64,000 bases of DNA from Hydractinia symbiolongicarpus (Eukaryota; Cnidaria; Hydrozoa; Anthoathecata; Hydractiniidae). The stretch is taken from the NCBI RefSeq assembly GCF_029227915.1, contig NC_079887.1, positions 13,022,001 to 13,086,000 on the forward strand, read 5' to 3'. Shown here piece by piece: positions 13,221 to 26,235 of this stretch (positions are counted from its first letter, which is position 1; each line of letters starts with the position of its first letter). A model generated the notes under the pieces. The model saw only the letters and a program-made list of their open reading frames with translations. It did not search any database and had not been told where the DNA came from. The translations under genes and the position numbers were made by a program.

Positions 13221-14029
13221 GTACAGGGTGTCCAAAACGAAAAAAAATTTGTCCAAAATACCACTATCTTCTAAAAATTTTAACATTCTGTTCAAAGTTT
13301 TTGATAGCCAAATAAAGGTTGTTTAGAATAGTCTCATAATTCGCCTAGAAAAAGGCGAAAATTTGTCTGAAAATCTGATACTCCAATTTTTCCTTACTAC
13401 CGGTAAAATCCGAGAAAATAGAAAGTCAGGTTAATCACGTGTCCAAAAGTTTGCAGAAGGATTTATTGAAATGAAATAAAGTTGTGTTATAAGTTTCAGG
13501 TTTTAAGAATAATCCTAACGAAACTTATTATATATTCCTGAATAAAAGGATTGCATAAAATTTTAAGGGGTGTTTCCGAGTAATGCTTGAGAGGTATGGG
13601 ACCTAAATACATGACAAGTTTGGTGTCAGTTACAACTTGTAGTTACCCCATTAGAGCAAAAACTGTCAGTCAAGGTGCTATTTTGAGAAATAAGTTCACG
13701 TGAAACGTCGCACATCTGTCTAGACTGCTTACAGCAGTGCGCCCTATAGACGTAATACCTATTTCAAACAATAGTTTATCGCTAACTTTTAAGTAGACAC
13801 TCGTTAGACCGTAGAGCGATCTACAAATCCGCAAGTGTTTCCGTCGAAGGACGATTATGGGCAAACAGTCCCAGAACGGCTATTATTATATGGAAGTACC
13901 AGTAAAATCACATAACGGAGGTGTTGAAGTTTGTAACATTTACCTGTAAATGTTACAAACAACAGTAAAAAAAAATAAGGCAAGCATGATATTGCGTAAG
14001 TATTAAAAATATAGATTCAGATGACTTCT
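13221..14029. other. Intergenic between repeat A and the esterase 3' end
   Basis: No coding signal. A CGGCTATTATTA block recurs at about 13,873, so decayed family A sequence probably continues here. A short inverted repeat (TGTAACATTTAC, then GTAAATGTTACA) lies at about 13,931-13,957. Confidence 0.4.
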
Positions 14030-14035
14030 TTTAAT
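14030..14035 (-). terminator. Possible ATTAAA poly(A) signal
   Basis: On the minus strand this reads ATTAAA, a common variant poly(A) signal, 33 bases after the esterase stop codon. No AATAAA is closer. AT-rich context makes chance occurrence likely. Confidence 0.35.
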
Positions 14036-14067
14036 AAAAAAGTAAAAGAATGGTTACATCAAAAAGT

Positions 14068-17000
14068 TTAGACTTCTGTTTCGATAAAAGGTCCATATGC
14101 AATGAAAGGTGGACTTGGTAAATTTCCGCTAGCTCCGTACACTGCACACAACTTCAACAAGCATGGTTCCATTTTCCATGCGTATCGTACACCGGTAATT
14201 TTGTCTGATGGTTGCTTTTTGATAGTGATGTATAAACGATCTTTTTTGTGTGATGTAATTTTAAATCCAGTCCATACGTTTGATTTGTTAAAAGAAACCT
14301 GAAATGTGATTAAGGCAGTCTGAATTCTTTATATCGGTTAGACTTAATTTTCCCTTTCCATTTTATTTGTTTGTTTGTTTTTTCTTTTATTGGTATAAGC
14401 AATAGAAACAATTTAAATAGTTAACATAATACACCTTATAAACTTAGGGCATTTTAAAAACATGGCTATTGTTTTGTACGTGTACAAATGTAAAAATTAA
14501 CTTTAAGTTGTATCTACCTCAAACCCAGCATTGGTTCGAATCTCAATTCCAGTTGTTCTCAGCGTCTCTTTTTTGTATGTTATTGTCATGACACATGTGG
14601 TTTCACATTTTGTTGATAACGTCACCTTGTCCACTACAGGGCCTGTCCAATATGTTTCTTCGTTGTAGGCAATATTGCGCGCTCCTAACACCAGTCTGTC
14701 TGCAATGTCACTTTTGTAGCGAGGGTGAATAGTGTCAAATGGTGTGGCATTGTCAGGCAAATCCATAGCGACGGCCATGAATGTTTTGGGCTGTTTTGGG
14801 TTTGGTACATATCCATATTCTGCCGTCTGTTTCCATCTTATAATTGGGAATTTTGGAAGGGGATAATCTTTCCCAATAACGGCGATCTAAATTGTTTTAA
14901 ATTTTTGCAGTATGTAAAAATTGTGAGGATTTAATTGGACTTATTTCAAGAATTATTTTGTCCTATAGATTGATAGGTTATTGAATTAAAACATGCAAGA
15001 GACATAATAAGCATAACCAGCTGACAATTTTAACCAACACTGTAAGAAACCTAATCCTAATAAATTCTTCTGTAAATAAGAAAACAAGACGAAAAATACA
15101 TAATAAGCAACCAGGTAAAAATGTGCTTAGGCAATATAGCTACCTGAACAAATCCAAAGGGAAACATTGAATCTGTACTTTTTTCAGTAGCTTTGTACCA
15201 TTCCTTTCTCCACCCAGCAATCATAACTGGGAAGGTGCAATTATAAGTATATGGATGTTTGACGTTATTTTCGCCTTGGTACCAGATAACTCCGTAAACG
15301 GTGGTGTTCAACAGGGGATATACCATGGCATTCCAAAGAGCTGAAGCCGAGTTTTGATCACTAGTAAATACGTTCAATAATGAAAATGTAAAACAAATTT
15401 AGTGGCCAGAACATTTCATCACTTCGTGGTTGGTTATATTAGTTCCGTTTATAATTACTTAAGAAAGTCTGGGAAGGAAGAGATGTTTATATAAACTGTT
15501 CCAAAGGAGAGGTGTGTGTCTTGGTCAAAAAGACAATACCAAATAACGTAGCAAACATAAACACACGCATGAAGAACACCAATCAAAGCTGTTTCTTTTA
15601 CCTGCCATAAAATCCCTAATATTCCCCTTTTTTTCCTGTTAAGAACGTATTCCGTCATACACTCTTTTTTGCGGTTAATTTGTTTGAAGCTTAAATCTGA
15701 CAATTTTGTTTATATGTATTTTTGATATCTTTACAAGCACGTTGACGTTTTCATAACAACCTACTTTCTAGAAGCGTTACATTTTGCTAGCATATCTGGT
15801 GACGACCAAGCTTCTATACGCGTCCCACCAACATTAGAAGAGATCAGACCAATTGGAACATGGTATTGATCAAACAAACGCCTGCCATACATCCAGCATA
15901 ATGCTGAAAATCCTGACAGTTTTCCTAAAGGAATCGCAACGTTTATTTAACACATTCCATGAAAAAAGTACAGTTACGGTTGTATTCCTTATGCCCTTAC
16001 TTTCTACTAAGAAGCTGCAATGTAAACTAATTAATCTGTGAACCAAATCATTGCGTAAATTGCAGTGCAATAAAAGTAAAGATGAGAAGTGATAAGATGT
16101 TGTAGCTTTTTGGTTATTAAAGGGGCACAGGTTTATTTAAGAGGGTACCTGTTCTTGCCTAAGTTAACATACCTGAAGTTGGTAAGCTCCATTGAAGAGA
16201 AATACTCTTCGTTTTCAACTCATGTATTGTTACATTCGAAAAATATCTGCCTACTTCAAATAATCGAAGTTGGGGATAATTAAAGGCAAGATCCATTTCT
16301 TTTTCAGCTTGCATTGCCTAAATACAAAACAAAATCTAAATACCTCACACGTAAGGGATTGTTTACAAATGACATCAACCGTTAAAGGGGGAGAGGTTAT
16401 GCTTAAGTTAACGCTGGTTGACCAGGGAGGGGAGAGGGGGAATTGTCACAACGTTTGTGTATGGATATAAACTTTAAAGCCTTTTTTTGAATAAAAGATT
16501 TTGATTATTTCTGAGTTGAAACAATGTAAATGAAAAAGTTAGCACTCCAGTCTTGGTTTTAAGCCTACCTATATCTACATTAATACTAACGCTATAAAGA
16601 TGGACACAAAGAATAACTTTTAAGGTAATTATATCATAGCACTTGAGATAGGAAAACAACTTTTTGCGTACGCGTTTGTATCATCATGTTCGTTATATGA
16701 TAGTAGTGAATTATTGTTGATGTTTCAGCTACCTGCGCACTCCGTTCAAAAAATAATCTGCATGGAATCAACTGTTTTTTCAGCCGGAGGGCATTGGCAT
16801 CGTGAGAGTATTTTACAGGTGTCCCATAAAAACACACAAAAAAAGCAGAAAACAAGAATGTATGCTTACGTGTGACGTAGGAAATACCATGTTACTCTGT
16901 CCACTACAAAACCATACATCACCAAACAAGACATCACGTAAACTAATCGATTTGCCATCAACGTTTGATTTACAAATAATGTCATACGGTCCACCAGCTT

Positions 17001-17958
17001 TGTAAGGTTCCAGCACTATTTTCCATGCGATAAAGCCACGTGAATCTGATGTACAAAAATAATGTGAAACATGAATAGTATGATTAGTACTTATAAAGAA
17101 AAATAATTTCTTGAATTCTAAAGTTTTCTGAATCAACTGTTAACATTTTTCTTATTACCCGAATTTGGTTTAATTTGGTAGCCCAATTATTTCTCTATGC
17201 TAAGGATCCACGAAATAACAATGCACTGCGGCACATAAGATATGGAAAATTTTAAAAGCTGCATTTACATACACGCATTGAAGTTTAACGTAGCAAGTAA
17301 GACCGCTACGTCATTTTTTGCTCGGAAGAAACACGACGTAAGGGTACGTAAGCCAAATGGACGAAAAACGGTTCAATTTAAAATTAAAAATTAAAAATTA
17401 AAAAAAGTTGTGTTTTTTGTGCAATTTATGCATTCAATATTTATGTACAAATCAAAATGGTGATCAAAGAAGAAGAATTGTACAATTGAAGGATCTATGT
17501 ACAACATTATCCTGCCATTTTTAATAAAAGGCATAATGAATTCCATCAAAAAGATGTCAAAAAATGCATGAAAAGTAGCGGAAGAAAGGGTTTATAAGGT
17601 TGCTTTGGAGAGCCAAATAAAATCGAGAGATTAACATTTCGGGGTGATTATCCCGCAATCTATTGTACACCACAAGCAAATTTTCGCGGAATTATCCGTG
17701 GACTAACGACGTGTATTTACTTAATTACTTACCTTTGAACGTTTTAGTGTAGTAAGTCTGTCTTTCGTTGGTTTTAGTATGCTTTACAGAAACACTTATG
17801 ATAGTATAACTGTCGCTGTACCCCCACAAAAATGCACGCTGTGGCGACCTTTGTAACACCATGTGATCTGCATAATGATTTGCAAAGCGAAATGTTGCGT
17901 AGTTGTCACACAGAACGCCCGAGATTAAAAATAAATAAATCCAAATTGTTTGAAACAT
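14068..17958 (-). CDS. SIAE: Sialate O-acetylesterase, complete, seven exons
   Basis: Removes O-acetyl groups from sialic acids; in animals this family is secreted or lysosomal. Exons in coding order: 17733-17958, 16870-17045, 16173-16317, 15765-15912, 15144-15360, 14518-14886, 14068-14298. They sum to 1512 bases (503 residues plus stop), and every junction is GT-AG with matching phase (1,0,1,2,0,0). The human enzyme is 523 residues. Residues 1-17 are a signal peptide (MFQTIWIYLFLISGVLC). Family landmarks are FANHYADHMVLQRSP, then CSGQSNM with the nucleophile at Ser126, GLISSNVGGTRIEAW, VIWYQGENN (255-263), and DTIHPRYK with Asp355 and His358 as acid/base residues. The C-terminus keeps RYAW...LCAVYG...PSPPF. 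All SGNH-type catalytic positions are present, so it should be active. Inverted family A repeats flank it on both sides. Confidence 0.96.
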
Positions 17959-19690
17959 ATTATTCTAAACTTTTCACTTCTTTCATAACCAAACTAAATG
18001 GAACGTTTTTCTCTAGTGGAAGTTTACTTGTATAATCTTTTTATTTCTGTGTTGTTTAACATAATATTTTTTCACTCGAGTTTATATTTTCTTTCAATGT
18101 GATTTTCTGCTGTTGAAAAATAACCTTATGTGTGTTATGTTATGTTTTCAAACACGTTAAAGGCCTGTAAAGTTCATTATTCTCACTTTACTGATGCATT
18201 TTAGTCACTGTTAGAGATTAGGATAATCTCTACAGATTAGGATAATCTCTAACAATGACTGTCTTGTACCATAAATTTGGCAATTTTGAGATAAATTCCT
18301 TTAAAAATTTTCGTGCTCATATCGCATACAAAATTTCTTAGGGATTAGACAGATTCCCATATTTCCGCCGCATGCTACGAACGATCCTGGATAACACCCA
18401 AAGCAATTGTTTCTACCGTTCTGTACTAACTTTGTTAACTACTGCACTGAATGCCGTCCATGACATTTTGAGTTCCTTAACACAAGATTCTAAGCCCAGT
18501 AATATCAAACGTTGACACCACAAGCACACTCTTCCCAACCGATTTTTGAAATGCGGTTTTCACCCCTGGAAAGCAAAAGACGTAGCTTTCGAAAATAGTA
18601 TTGTTTTTGATGAGACGCCCGGTGCAAGCAGTTTAATAGCCGGAAACAGGACATGTGCGTGCTCTATAAGAGAATTTGTCAGATTTAAAGAACGCTAAAG
18701 TAGTTTTACGGCAAATTTAAGTTTAATAAACCCTTTAAAAAATTGCTTCGGATTCGGTAGTCCTTTGCAGTGTTTTAAGATTTATAATGAAAAGATTGAC
18801 ACAAAACGTTGCGTCATACAAATAATATGACTTATTTAAAATGCGACAAAAACTTTTATATCTTTTTAAATATTGTGTCCAGGTGAATCTAACTTTTTTC
18901 TCCAGTCTCCCTAATTGCCATAGGAAACATTATTTAGAAATTGTTGTCGTCCCATTTTTTTTCTTCATACGCTATTTAAAAATAATTGAACTTTTATACA
19001 GTTTTTACCTTAAAACACATATAATATGAATATAAGAATAAAAGCCATAATTTCACACAAATACATATTAATTAGCATCTCTCTCAATAAATCTGTTTCT
19101 TTAATCATGATTTTGAAATAAAACCTCACCTGAAGTACACATTTTATAAATTATCCAACTAAAAGCGATTTTGAAACAAAAAAAAAACACGTCCTTGATT
19201 GTTCGCTGTGGTATACTATTTTCGGAAAAATATATCCCGTTTGCTCTCTTTTATGTAACTTGAAATGTCGCTTTAAGAATTTCAAAACTTTTAGATGACG
19301 TCATCAACATGAGTGGGTGTTTTGGCCCTGCAGACAGAGAGACTGGATAACAAAAGGCTAACCTACTGCAAATATAAAGTCTATAAGCATTCAAAGAAAT
19401 TATTTAACTTGTTTGTTTTTTGATCAAAAAATGTGCATTGAAATCAAGTATAAAAAAACAACAAGATCCCGCTATTAATAAATTACTACCACAATATTCG
19501 CAATGGTGACACACCACATTTTGTTTTTTAATCAACACAAACCAAATTGTTATATGCTACTATACGTGAGGTAATTTTTTTGACTTCTTTGTGTACAATT
19601 AACACTGGGTGTTCTAATGTTACTATATGTAAATTTACGTTCAGTATTGTAAACCAAACTTGTATAGTTTTTTGGAAAAGCTGATTGAGC
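17959..19690. other. Esterase upstream region
   Basis: It should hold the esterase promoter, but no TATA box at a convincing distance is visible. A 44-base inverted repeat lies at 18210-18253. No coding sequence is recognised. Confidence 0.4.
18210..18253. repeat. Inverted repeat built from a tandem duplication
   Basis: The outer arms GTTAGAGATTA and TAATCTCTAAC are exact reverse complements. Inside, AGATTAGGATAATCTCT occurs twice in tandem, and each unit is itself nearly palindromic. The whole could fold as one long hairpin or two small ones. Confidence 0.7.
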
Positions 19691-19699
19691 CTAAAAGCA

Positions 19700-21170
19700 T
19701 GTGCGACACGGTTTACCTGCAGTAAGTGTTCAATCCAATGTCGCAGTTATTTTGTTAAAGGAAATATGAGGACCGAAAAATGATGGACATTTTAATTTTT
19801 AAAGTAATGGTGGTCAGTGCTGTTTGTAAGTCTGTTTCACCTTTTTGTCCTCTATAAGCTTTTTATTTTTGTAATATTAGTTTATTGGATGTTCTAAAAT
19901 GTTAAAATAAATGTATTGTCACGTTTTTAGTCACGCACAGATCTTAAACGCACCAGTTAGGATTTTTGACTAGAAACGAAGATTTTGGAGGCTATCTAGC
20001 TAGAGCCTTACTTATTACTATTCTGTAGGGTATAAGAGCTTTTTATCCTACCCACCATTTATTTTATGTTGAGACTGTAGCCATTTAGCTAGCTTCTACA
20101 TTTGGCTAAAAAGGGGTATAAAAATGCAGTTTGGCTACGACAATATTCTTAAACAATAAATGGTATGCTAAATGTTGTTAGGCATAGGAAGCTAAATCTT
20201 TTATTTTTCTTGAAAACTTTTTGTGCAAATAAAATGATTGGCAGATTATTTTAGCTGAACGGGTAACGACAGGTTATTCCTTGTATTTTCCCTAAAACCG
20301 AAGTTGTAATGGATTTTTTTTGGAAAGGGGTATAACGCTTATGCGCCTGCACAACTCTCTTTAACTATACTTAGCGGTTAGCCTAGTGTTAACAACAGAC
20401 TTTTTGCAAAAGGCTGTTATGCCTAAGCCCATGTGCAACACGGTTTACCTGTACTAGGGTATCAGCCAACTGATAATTAATTTTTAAACTTTCTGAGGAA
20501 TCAGACATTTACGGATGTGCAATGCTGTTTACCTGGACTAACTGCTCAGTCCTTTTAACAATGGACTGTTTCTTGTGTTTTTATTTAAGCAGAGTCTGCG
20601 AGAAAGTTTTTTTCCAAAGGGGACTATCCCTATAACACTGTTTAACTGTACTACGCAATCAGCCTGGTGTCACAATTAATTTTTTAACTTTCACAAAATG
20701 TTATTCCGCAAAATAAAATAATATTGACTGTTTGCTTTTGCTATGATAGAGTAACAACTGTTTGTAAACTTTGTTTTTTTTTTCAGCTATCGTTGCAGGA
20801 AAGTTTTTTTTTTTAAATATGTTACAGTCACAACACAATAATGGTGCATACGCTTTACTTGATTTACGACATATATATACTGCATACCTGTACTAAAGTG
20901 CACCACCTGATCGTTTGGCACAGTTTACGTCTCTTATTAAGCGCTCCAGAGAGTGTTCAACGCCGTGTCACACCTTTACTTGTGGCCTAGCCCGGCGATT
21001 CGACACCTCTTCTCTTTACTAATAGCCGTATTCCGTCTGTCTGTCCGCGAAAGACACGTCCTGTTACGGAAACACAAAATGCGATATATAAAGGACGGGT
21101 GACCCCGTGGAATTTTCCACCGGTTAACGACTAGTCCCTTTAACAATGGCCGCATTCTGTCTGTCTCTGC
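19700..21170 (+). repeat. Family A repeat, forward unit 1
   Basis: The body has motifs TTTTTAGTCACG and AGATCTTAAACGCACCAGTTAGG and an AGCTAGCTT-rich stretch. Repeated subterminal blocks of about 180 bases follow (CACGGTTTACCTGTACTA, TCAGCCTGGTGT, CCTGTGTTTTTATTT, AAGTTTTTTTT). The unit closes with GTTCAACGCCGTGTCACAC and the terminus AATAGCCGTATTCCGTC TGTCTGTC. This is the reverse complement of the 11.8-13.1 kb copy. Confidence 0.7.
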
Positions 21171-21349
21171 GCAACATGGCGTCGCAAGTACCGAGGCACT
21201 CGGAAAATCCCCGCGGCCCTGTAGCTTTATTTCGGATCCTCGGCAGACCCGTTTTTATCGGCTTCGTTGGACCTCTCACGCGTAATTGACCAATTATGAG
21301 GCTCGATTTTCACTAATAACTAATCCAAGTTCTTAGCGGCCTCAACATG

Positions 21350-22830
21350 CCGACGGAGGACACATGCTACGCTTACAAAGGCCATTTTTGGTTTCAAAGT
21401 GATGTTGTGAGGTTTGTAGGTCTCTTTTTCATCCTTTTCTCTTCTAAATACTTTGTATTCATGGGAATATTTAGATTCTGTATTTTTTCACATGTTACGA
21501 TGAATATTTTATCACGTTTCCTAGCCATGAGTAAATCTTAAACGAACCAATTTTAAGTTTTTAGCTAGCTAAAAACGTAGCATTTAAGGCTGCATCCTGC
21601 TTTTAAGACAGCTAGCTAGCTAGCTAAAAGTAGCCAAATGCAGTTTGGCTGCAACACAATTCTTAATTCTTATGCTAAATGCGGTAAGGGAGCTACCAAC
21701 TTTATAACTGCAATGAAAGCTTATGCTGCAAAATAAAATTGCTGAGTATATATTTTTTTACTGAACTTGACAAATAGTGAATGCTGCAAAAACAGACTGT
21801 ACATGATAAAGTGAGGCAGTAGCCTGAATTTTTAACCGAAGTTGAGATAAAGTTTTTTTTAAAAATTGTGTTACGCCTATTGCATATACGTATGTGGGAC
21901 ACAGTCTACCTGTACTAAGGGCTTAGTCCAATGTTAACAACGGGCTGTTTCCTGTGTTTCTGTTTAACCGAAGTTGCGATAAGGTTTTTTATAGAAAAAA
22001 TTACATGGATGTGTCAGATTGTTTACCTATGTTAAGCGCTCAGCTTAACAGTTTTTGAACTTTCACTGGAAACATTCCCTGAAAAATAAAAAAGGTTGGG
22101 CAGCTGCTTTCGTTATAACGGGGTAACAATGAATTGTAATCTGTGTTTTTATTTTAGCTAGGTTGTCGAAAGTTATTTTTTGAATAGATATTACACTGGA
22201 AACACCATAAAGTTGTATCCACTTTAATTGATTTTCTACACATTAGATGGCTGTACTAAACAACTTTACCTGAATGTGTGGCACAGTTGACGGTTCTTAT
22301 TAATCAAAGCGTTTAACGCCGGGTAACACAGCTACTTGTGGCTTAACCCAGCTTTTCAACAGAGTGTATCCTGTGTTTTATAAATCAAAGCTGCAATAGT
22401 TTTTTTGAAAAGCGTATTAGGCCTAAACGCAGGTGCGACACGGTTTACGCAGGTGCGACATGGTACTAAGCGCTCAGTCCAGTGTCACAGTTAATTTGGT
22501 AACGTTTACTAAAAATTATAACGGAAAATAATATAATATTGACCAATTGTTTTTGCTATGACAGGGTAAGAAATGGTTGTAAATTGTGTTTTTATTTCGG
22601 CTAAAGTTGCTGTACAGTTATATTTTCAAAAATACGTTACAGCCAAACACTATAATGTTGTGTGCGCTTTACTCCATTCACAACATACTGCATACTTGTA
22701 ATAAAGCGCTCCACCTGACTGTTTGACACAGTTCGCAATTTTTTATAAAACGCTTCATGATATGTTAAGCAGTTAGGCAGCTACCAATTTTACTACTGCT
22801 ATAAAAACTTGTATTGCAAAATAAAATTGC
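21350..22830 (+). repeat. Family A repeat, forward unit 2
   Basis: Same block order as unit 1. It starts with TTATCACGTTTCCTAGCCATG and AAATCTTAAACGAACCAATT. This stretch also matches the sequence flanking transposon W at 42.09 and 45.05 kb, so it serves as a homologous unoccupied site for that insertion. No protein is recognisable inside. Confidence 0.65.
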
Positions 22831-23560
22831 CGAGAATTTTTGTTTTGTCTTTCACGTAGTTTAACAAAAGTTTAATTTAGAAAGTTTCCTATACAAAATT
22901 CATGATTAATTAACTCTTATTGTTCCTTCGATGCAGTTTCTTTGTTATAAATAACTACAGGGGCAAACAAAGTTGCGGACAATTAACATTGCGTTGTCTA
23001 TTTCATTAAAGAAGTTTTATTTATTCGCGCCTTTTAAAAGAAATTAACAAAAACAAGTTTTTGAGAATAGAAGGAGAACAATAAATTTTGGAAGGATTTT
23101 GTGAGTGATTTTTTGTTTGTCCTAAACATAATATTGATATTTATTTTGTAAATTTTGTTTAACCTTCAACAATTTATATTTTTTATAGGAATAATAAAGC
23201 TGAATGTGCTTATTTTTTGCTGAAACTTATGTTTTTAACTGAACAAAAAGGGGAAGGAAATGTCAAATTTAATTTTTTAAAAGCTATTTTCAAGAGAAGC
23301 CCCTTTTTTAACCTCAACCAGGCTGTAAAAATGCGCACCATAATGTTAAATGTATAATTTTATAAAATATAAATAATAATATATAAATATATAAAAAGAG
23401 AAAGCAGCGTAACACTACTTCCGATAAACTATACAATGTGTAGTTTACATTGCTTCCATACCTATAAGTGTATACTTCTAGGGAATATACCGCAGAGTAA
23501 TTTTATAGCAGGTGCGCGAAAAAATTTCATAACAGGTGCGCAAATAAATTATGTCAGCTA
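22831..23560. repeat. Centre of the fold-back; shared with 45.9-46.3 kb
   Basis: Single-copy centre between the forward and reversed arms. About 130 bases near 22,970-23,110 (AACATTGCGTTGT, TTATTCGC, GAAATTAACAA, GAGTGATTTTTTGTTTG) recur at about 46,000-46,130 in the same order. Family A therefore extends to this centre in both places. Confidence 0.5.
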
Positions 23561-23769
23561 ATTCCCGTGGATTGTTCCACGGGTTAACGACTAGTTGTGT
23601 TATATTTCCATATTTTCTGTGTAATTATTTTAGTATGAACTAGAGATGCACACAAAACAGAAATTCACAGGAAAATAATAAAATATATTTGAAAATTTTT
23701 CGAGGACTTATTTTACATACCCTAAAGTTTAAAAATCTTATGTATTTCGTAAAAGCATTTCATGTGTCT

Positions 23770-25085
23770 CGCTAATGCGGTTACCATGTTTAGTGAAAGA
23801 CAGACGTATACAAGTATCATAAAATAGACTAGCCGAGAAACCCAGCGTCGAACCGTGGGGTTAAGGCACGAGCAAAGGTGCGACCCAGCGTTAAACACTC
23901 CGTGGAGCACTTAATAACAGATGTAAACTGTGCCACACGATCAGGCGGAGCGCTTTAGTACCGGTATGTCGTAAATCAAGTGAAACGCGTACACCGTTAT
24001 AGTGTTGCGACTGCAACATATTTAAAAAAAAAAACTTCCCTGCAACAATAGCTGAAATAGAAGCGGTGCTAACAATCGGTAAATATTATTTTCTTTTGCA
24101 GGATAAGTTTTTGTTAAAGTGAAAAAAATGATCGTGATATTGAGCTGAGCACTTGTTACAGCTGAACGGTGTTGCACGCACAGGCATATAGGGATAACAC
24201 CCTTTTGAAAAAAACTTTCTTACAAACTCTGTTTAAATAAAAACACAAGAAATAAATCCATTGGTAACACAGGGCTGAGCGGTTAGTACAGGTAAACAGT
24301 GTCACAGATGAGTATAGGCGTAACAAATTTTTAAAAAAAAATTTATTACGATTACGACTTCGGTTAAAAAGAATTCAGGAAACCATCTGTCGTTATCCCG
24401 TTCAGTTAAAAAAAATACTCAGCACTTTCATTTTGCAGCATCCCTTTCAAAACAATAATAAAAGTGGTAGCTGTCATTTAGCAAAGGAATTGTTAGGAGT
24501 TGTGTTGCAGCCAAACTGCTTTTGGCTACTTTCACTCTTTAGCTAGAGGTAGCTATGGAGCTAGCTAAAAGACGCAATTTCAACATAAAAATAAATATAG
24601 GATTAAAGGATTAAATAAAGCTAGCTGACTTAAACATGTTGCCTCAAATCTACGTTTTAGCTAGCGAAACACTTAAAATTGGTTTGTTTAAATTTTATGC
24701 GTGCTTAGAAAACGTCATGATATACTTACCTTAACATGTGAAAACACACAGAAACTAAATAATCCTATTGGATACAAAATACTGAGAACAAAAAAGGATC
24801 GAAAGGAGACATACGAATTTCAAACCACCACTTCCAAACCACAATGGCCTTCGTAGGGGTAGCATGCTTCCTCCGTTGGCATGTTAAAGCTGTAAAGCAC
24901 TTGGATTGGTCATTAGCGAAAATCCAGGCTCGTAATTGGTCTATTTTGCGTAAGCGGTCAAAGCAAGGACGGTAAAGAAACGGAGTATGGCGGGATCCGA
25001 AATAAAGCTGCAGGGCCGCGGGGGATTTTCCGCGGGTCTCGCTACTTGCGACGCCATGTTGGGCAGAAAAATACAGACAGAATAC
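23770..25085 (-). repeat. Family A repeat, reversed unit 1
   Basis: Reverse-complement of the forward units: GTTAAACACTCCGTGGAGCAC, CAGGCGGAGCGCTTTAGTAC, subterminal blocks, then the AGCTAGCTA body. It ends in GCAGAAAAATACAGACAGAA TACGGCTATTATTAAGG at about 25,065-25,100, where the next unit starts. Confidence 0.65.
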
Positions 25086-26235
25086 GGCTATTATTAAGGA
25101 GATTAGCCGGGGACACTGCGTTGACACACCTGGTCGAGCCACAAGTAAAAGGGTGACCCTGCGTTGAATACTCGGTGGAGTTCTTAAAAAGTGCGGTAAA
25201 TTGTGCCAGACATCCAGGTGGAGCGCTTTAGTACAGGTATGCATTATGTCGTAAATCGAGAATAGCACTCACAACGTTATGGTGTTCCCAGTGTAATATA
25301 TTTTTTAAAATATAACAATCCCACAAATTGAGCTGAAATAAAAACACAGTTTACAACCCGTTGTTACCACGTCTTAGGAAAAACAATCGGTCAATATTAT
25401 TTTATTTTGCGAAATAAGTTTTCGTGGAATTTAAAAAAAAATCAATCGTGACACTAGGCTGAGCACTTAGTACAGACTAAACATTTCTTTTATTGCAACT
25501 TCGATTTAAAAAATACAGGATGGAACCCGTTGTTACCCTGTCCAGTTAAAAAAAAGAAATTACTTAGCAATTTTATTTTGGGGAGCAAGTTTTCATAACA
25601 GCAGACAAAGCTACCTAACTGCATTTTGCATAAGAATATCAAGAATTCTATTGTAGCTAGCCAAAAAGTATTTGGTTAGTCTCACGTTTTACTGTACCAC
25701 GAGCTAGCTTTTTTTATTTGTATAAGGAGTCACAACCCCGAATACACATTAATAACAATGTGCCAAACTGAATAAAAACTAGCTGCCTTAACCAGGATGC
25801 TGCCTAAACGTGTGCAGGTAGCCACAATCTTCAAAATAGTTTGTTTAAGTTTATACATGGCTAGAGAATGTGATGAAACATTCATTTTACCATGTAAAAA
25901 CTTATAGAAAATATATAATTCTCAAGAGAAAGTGTACTCAAAAGAGAAAAAGATCAAAATAAGACCTATAAACCTAACACTATCACTTCCAAATCAAAAT
26001 GGCCTATGTAAGCAAAGCCCGATCGCTATGTCGAGCCTGCGAAAAACTTGGATTGGTGATTAGTATAAATCAAGGCTCGTGATTGGTCTATTACGCGTGA
26101 GTGGTCAAAAAACGCCCGTAAAGTCGGGGTCTGCGAGGACCCTAAATAAAGGGGCCGCGGGGATGTTCCGTGTGTCTCGCTGCTTGCGATGTTAGGTTGC
26201 GCAGAGACAGACAGAATACGATTATTATCATGGGG
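25086..26235 (-). repeat. Family A repeat, reversed unit 2
   Basis: A second reversed unit in tandem with the previous one. It closes with TTGCGCAGAGACAGACAGAA at about 26,196-26,215. With the forward units it makes a roughly 6.5 kb palindromic arrangement. Confidence 0.65.

Noticed and set aside
24765-25268. 167-codon minus-strand ORF
   Set aside because: It runs through reversed family A repeat sequence including its terminus. Homologous positions in the other copies are not open.
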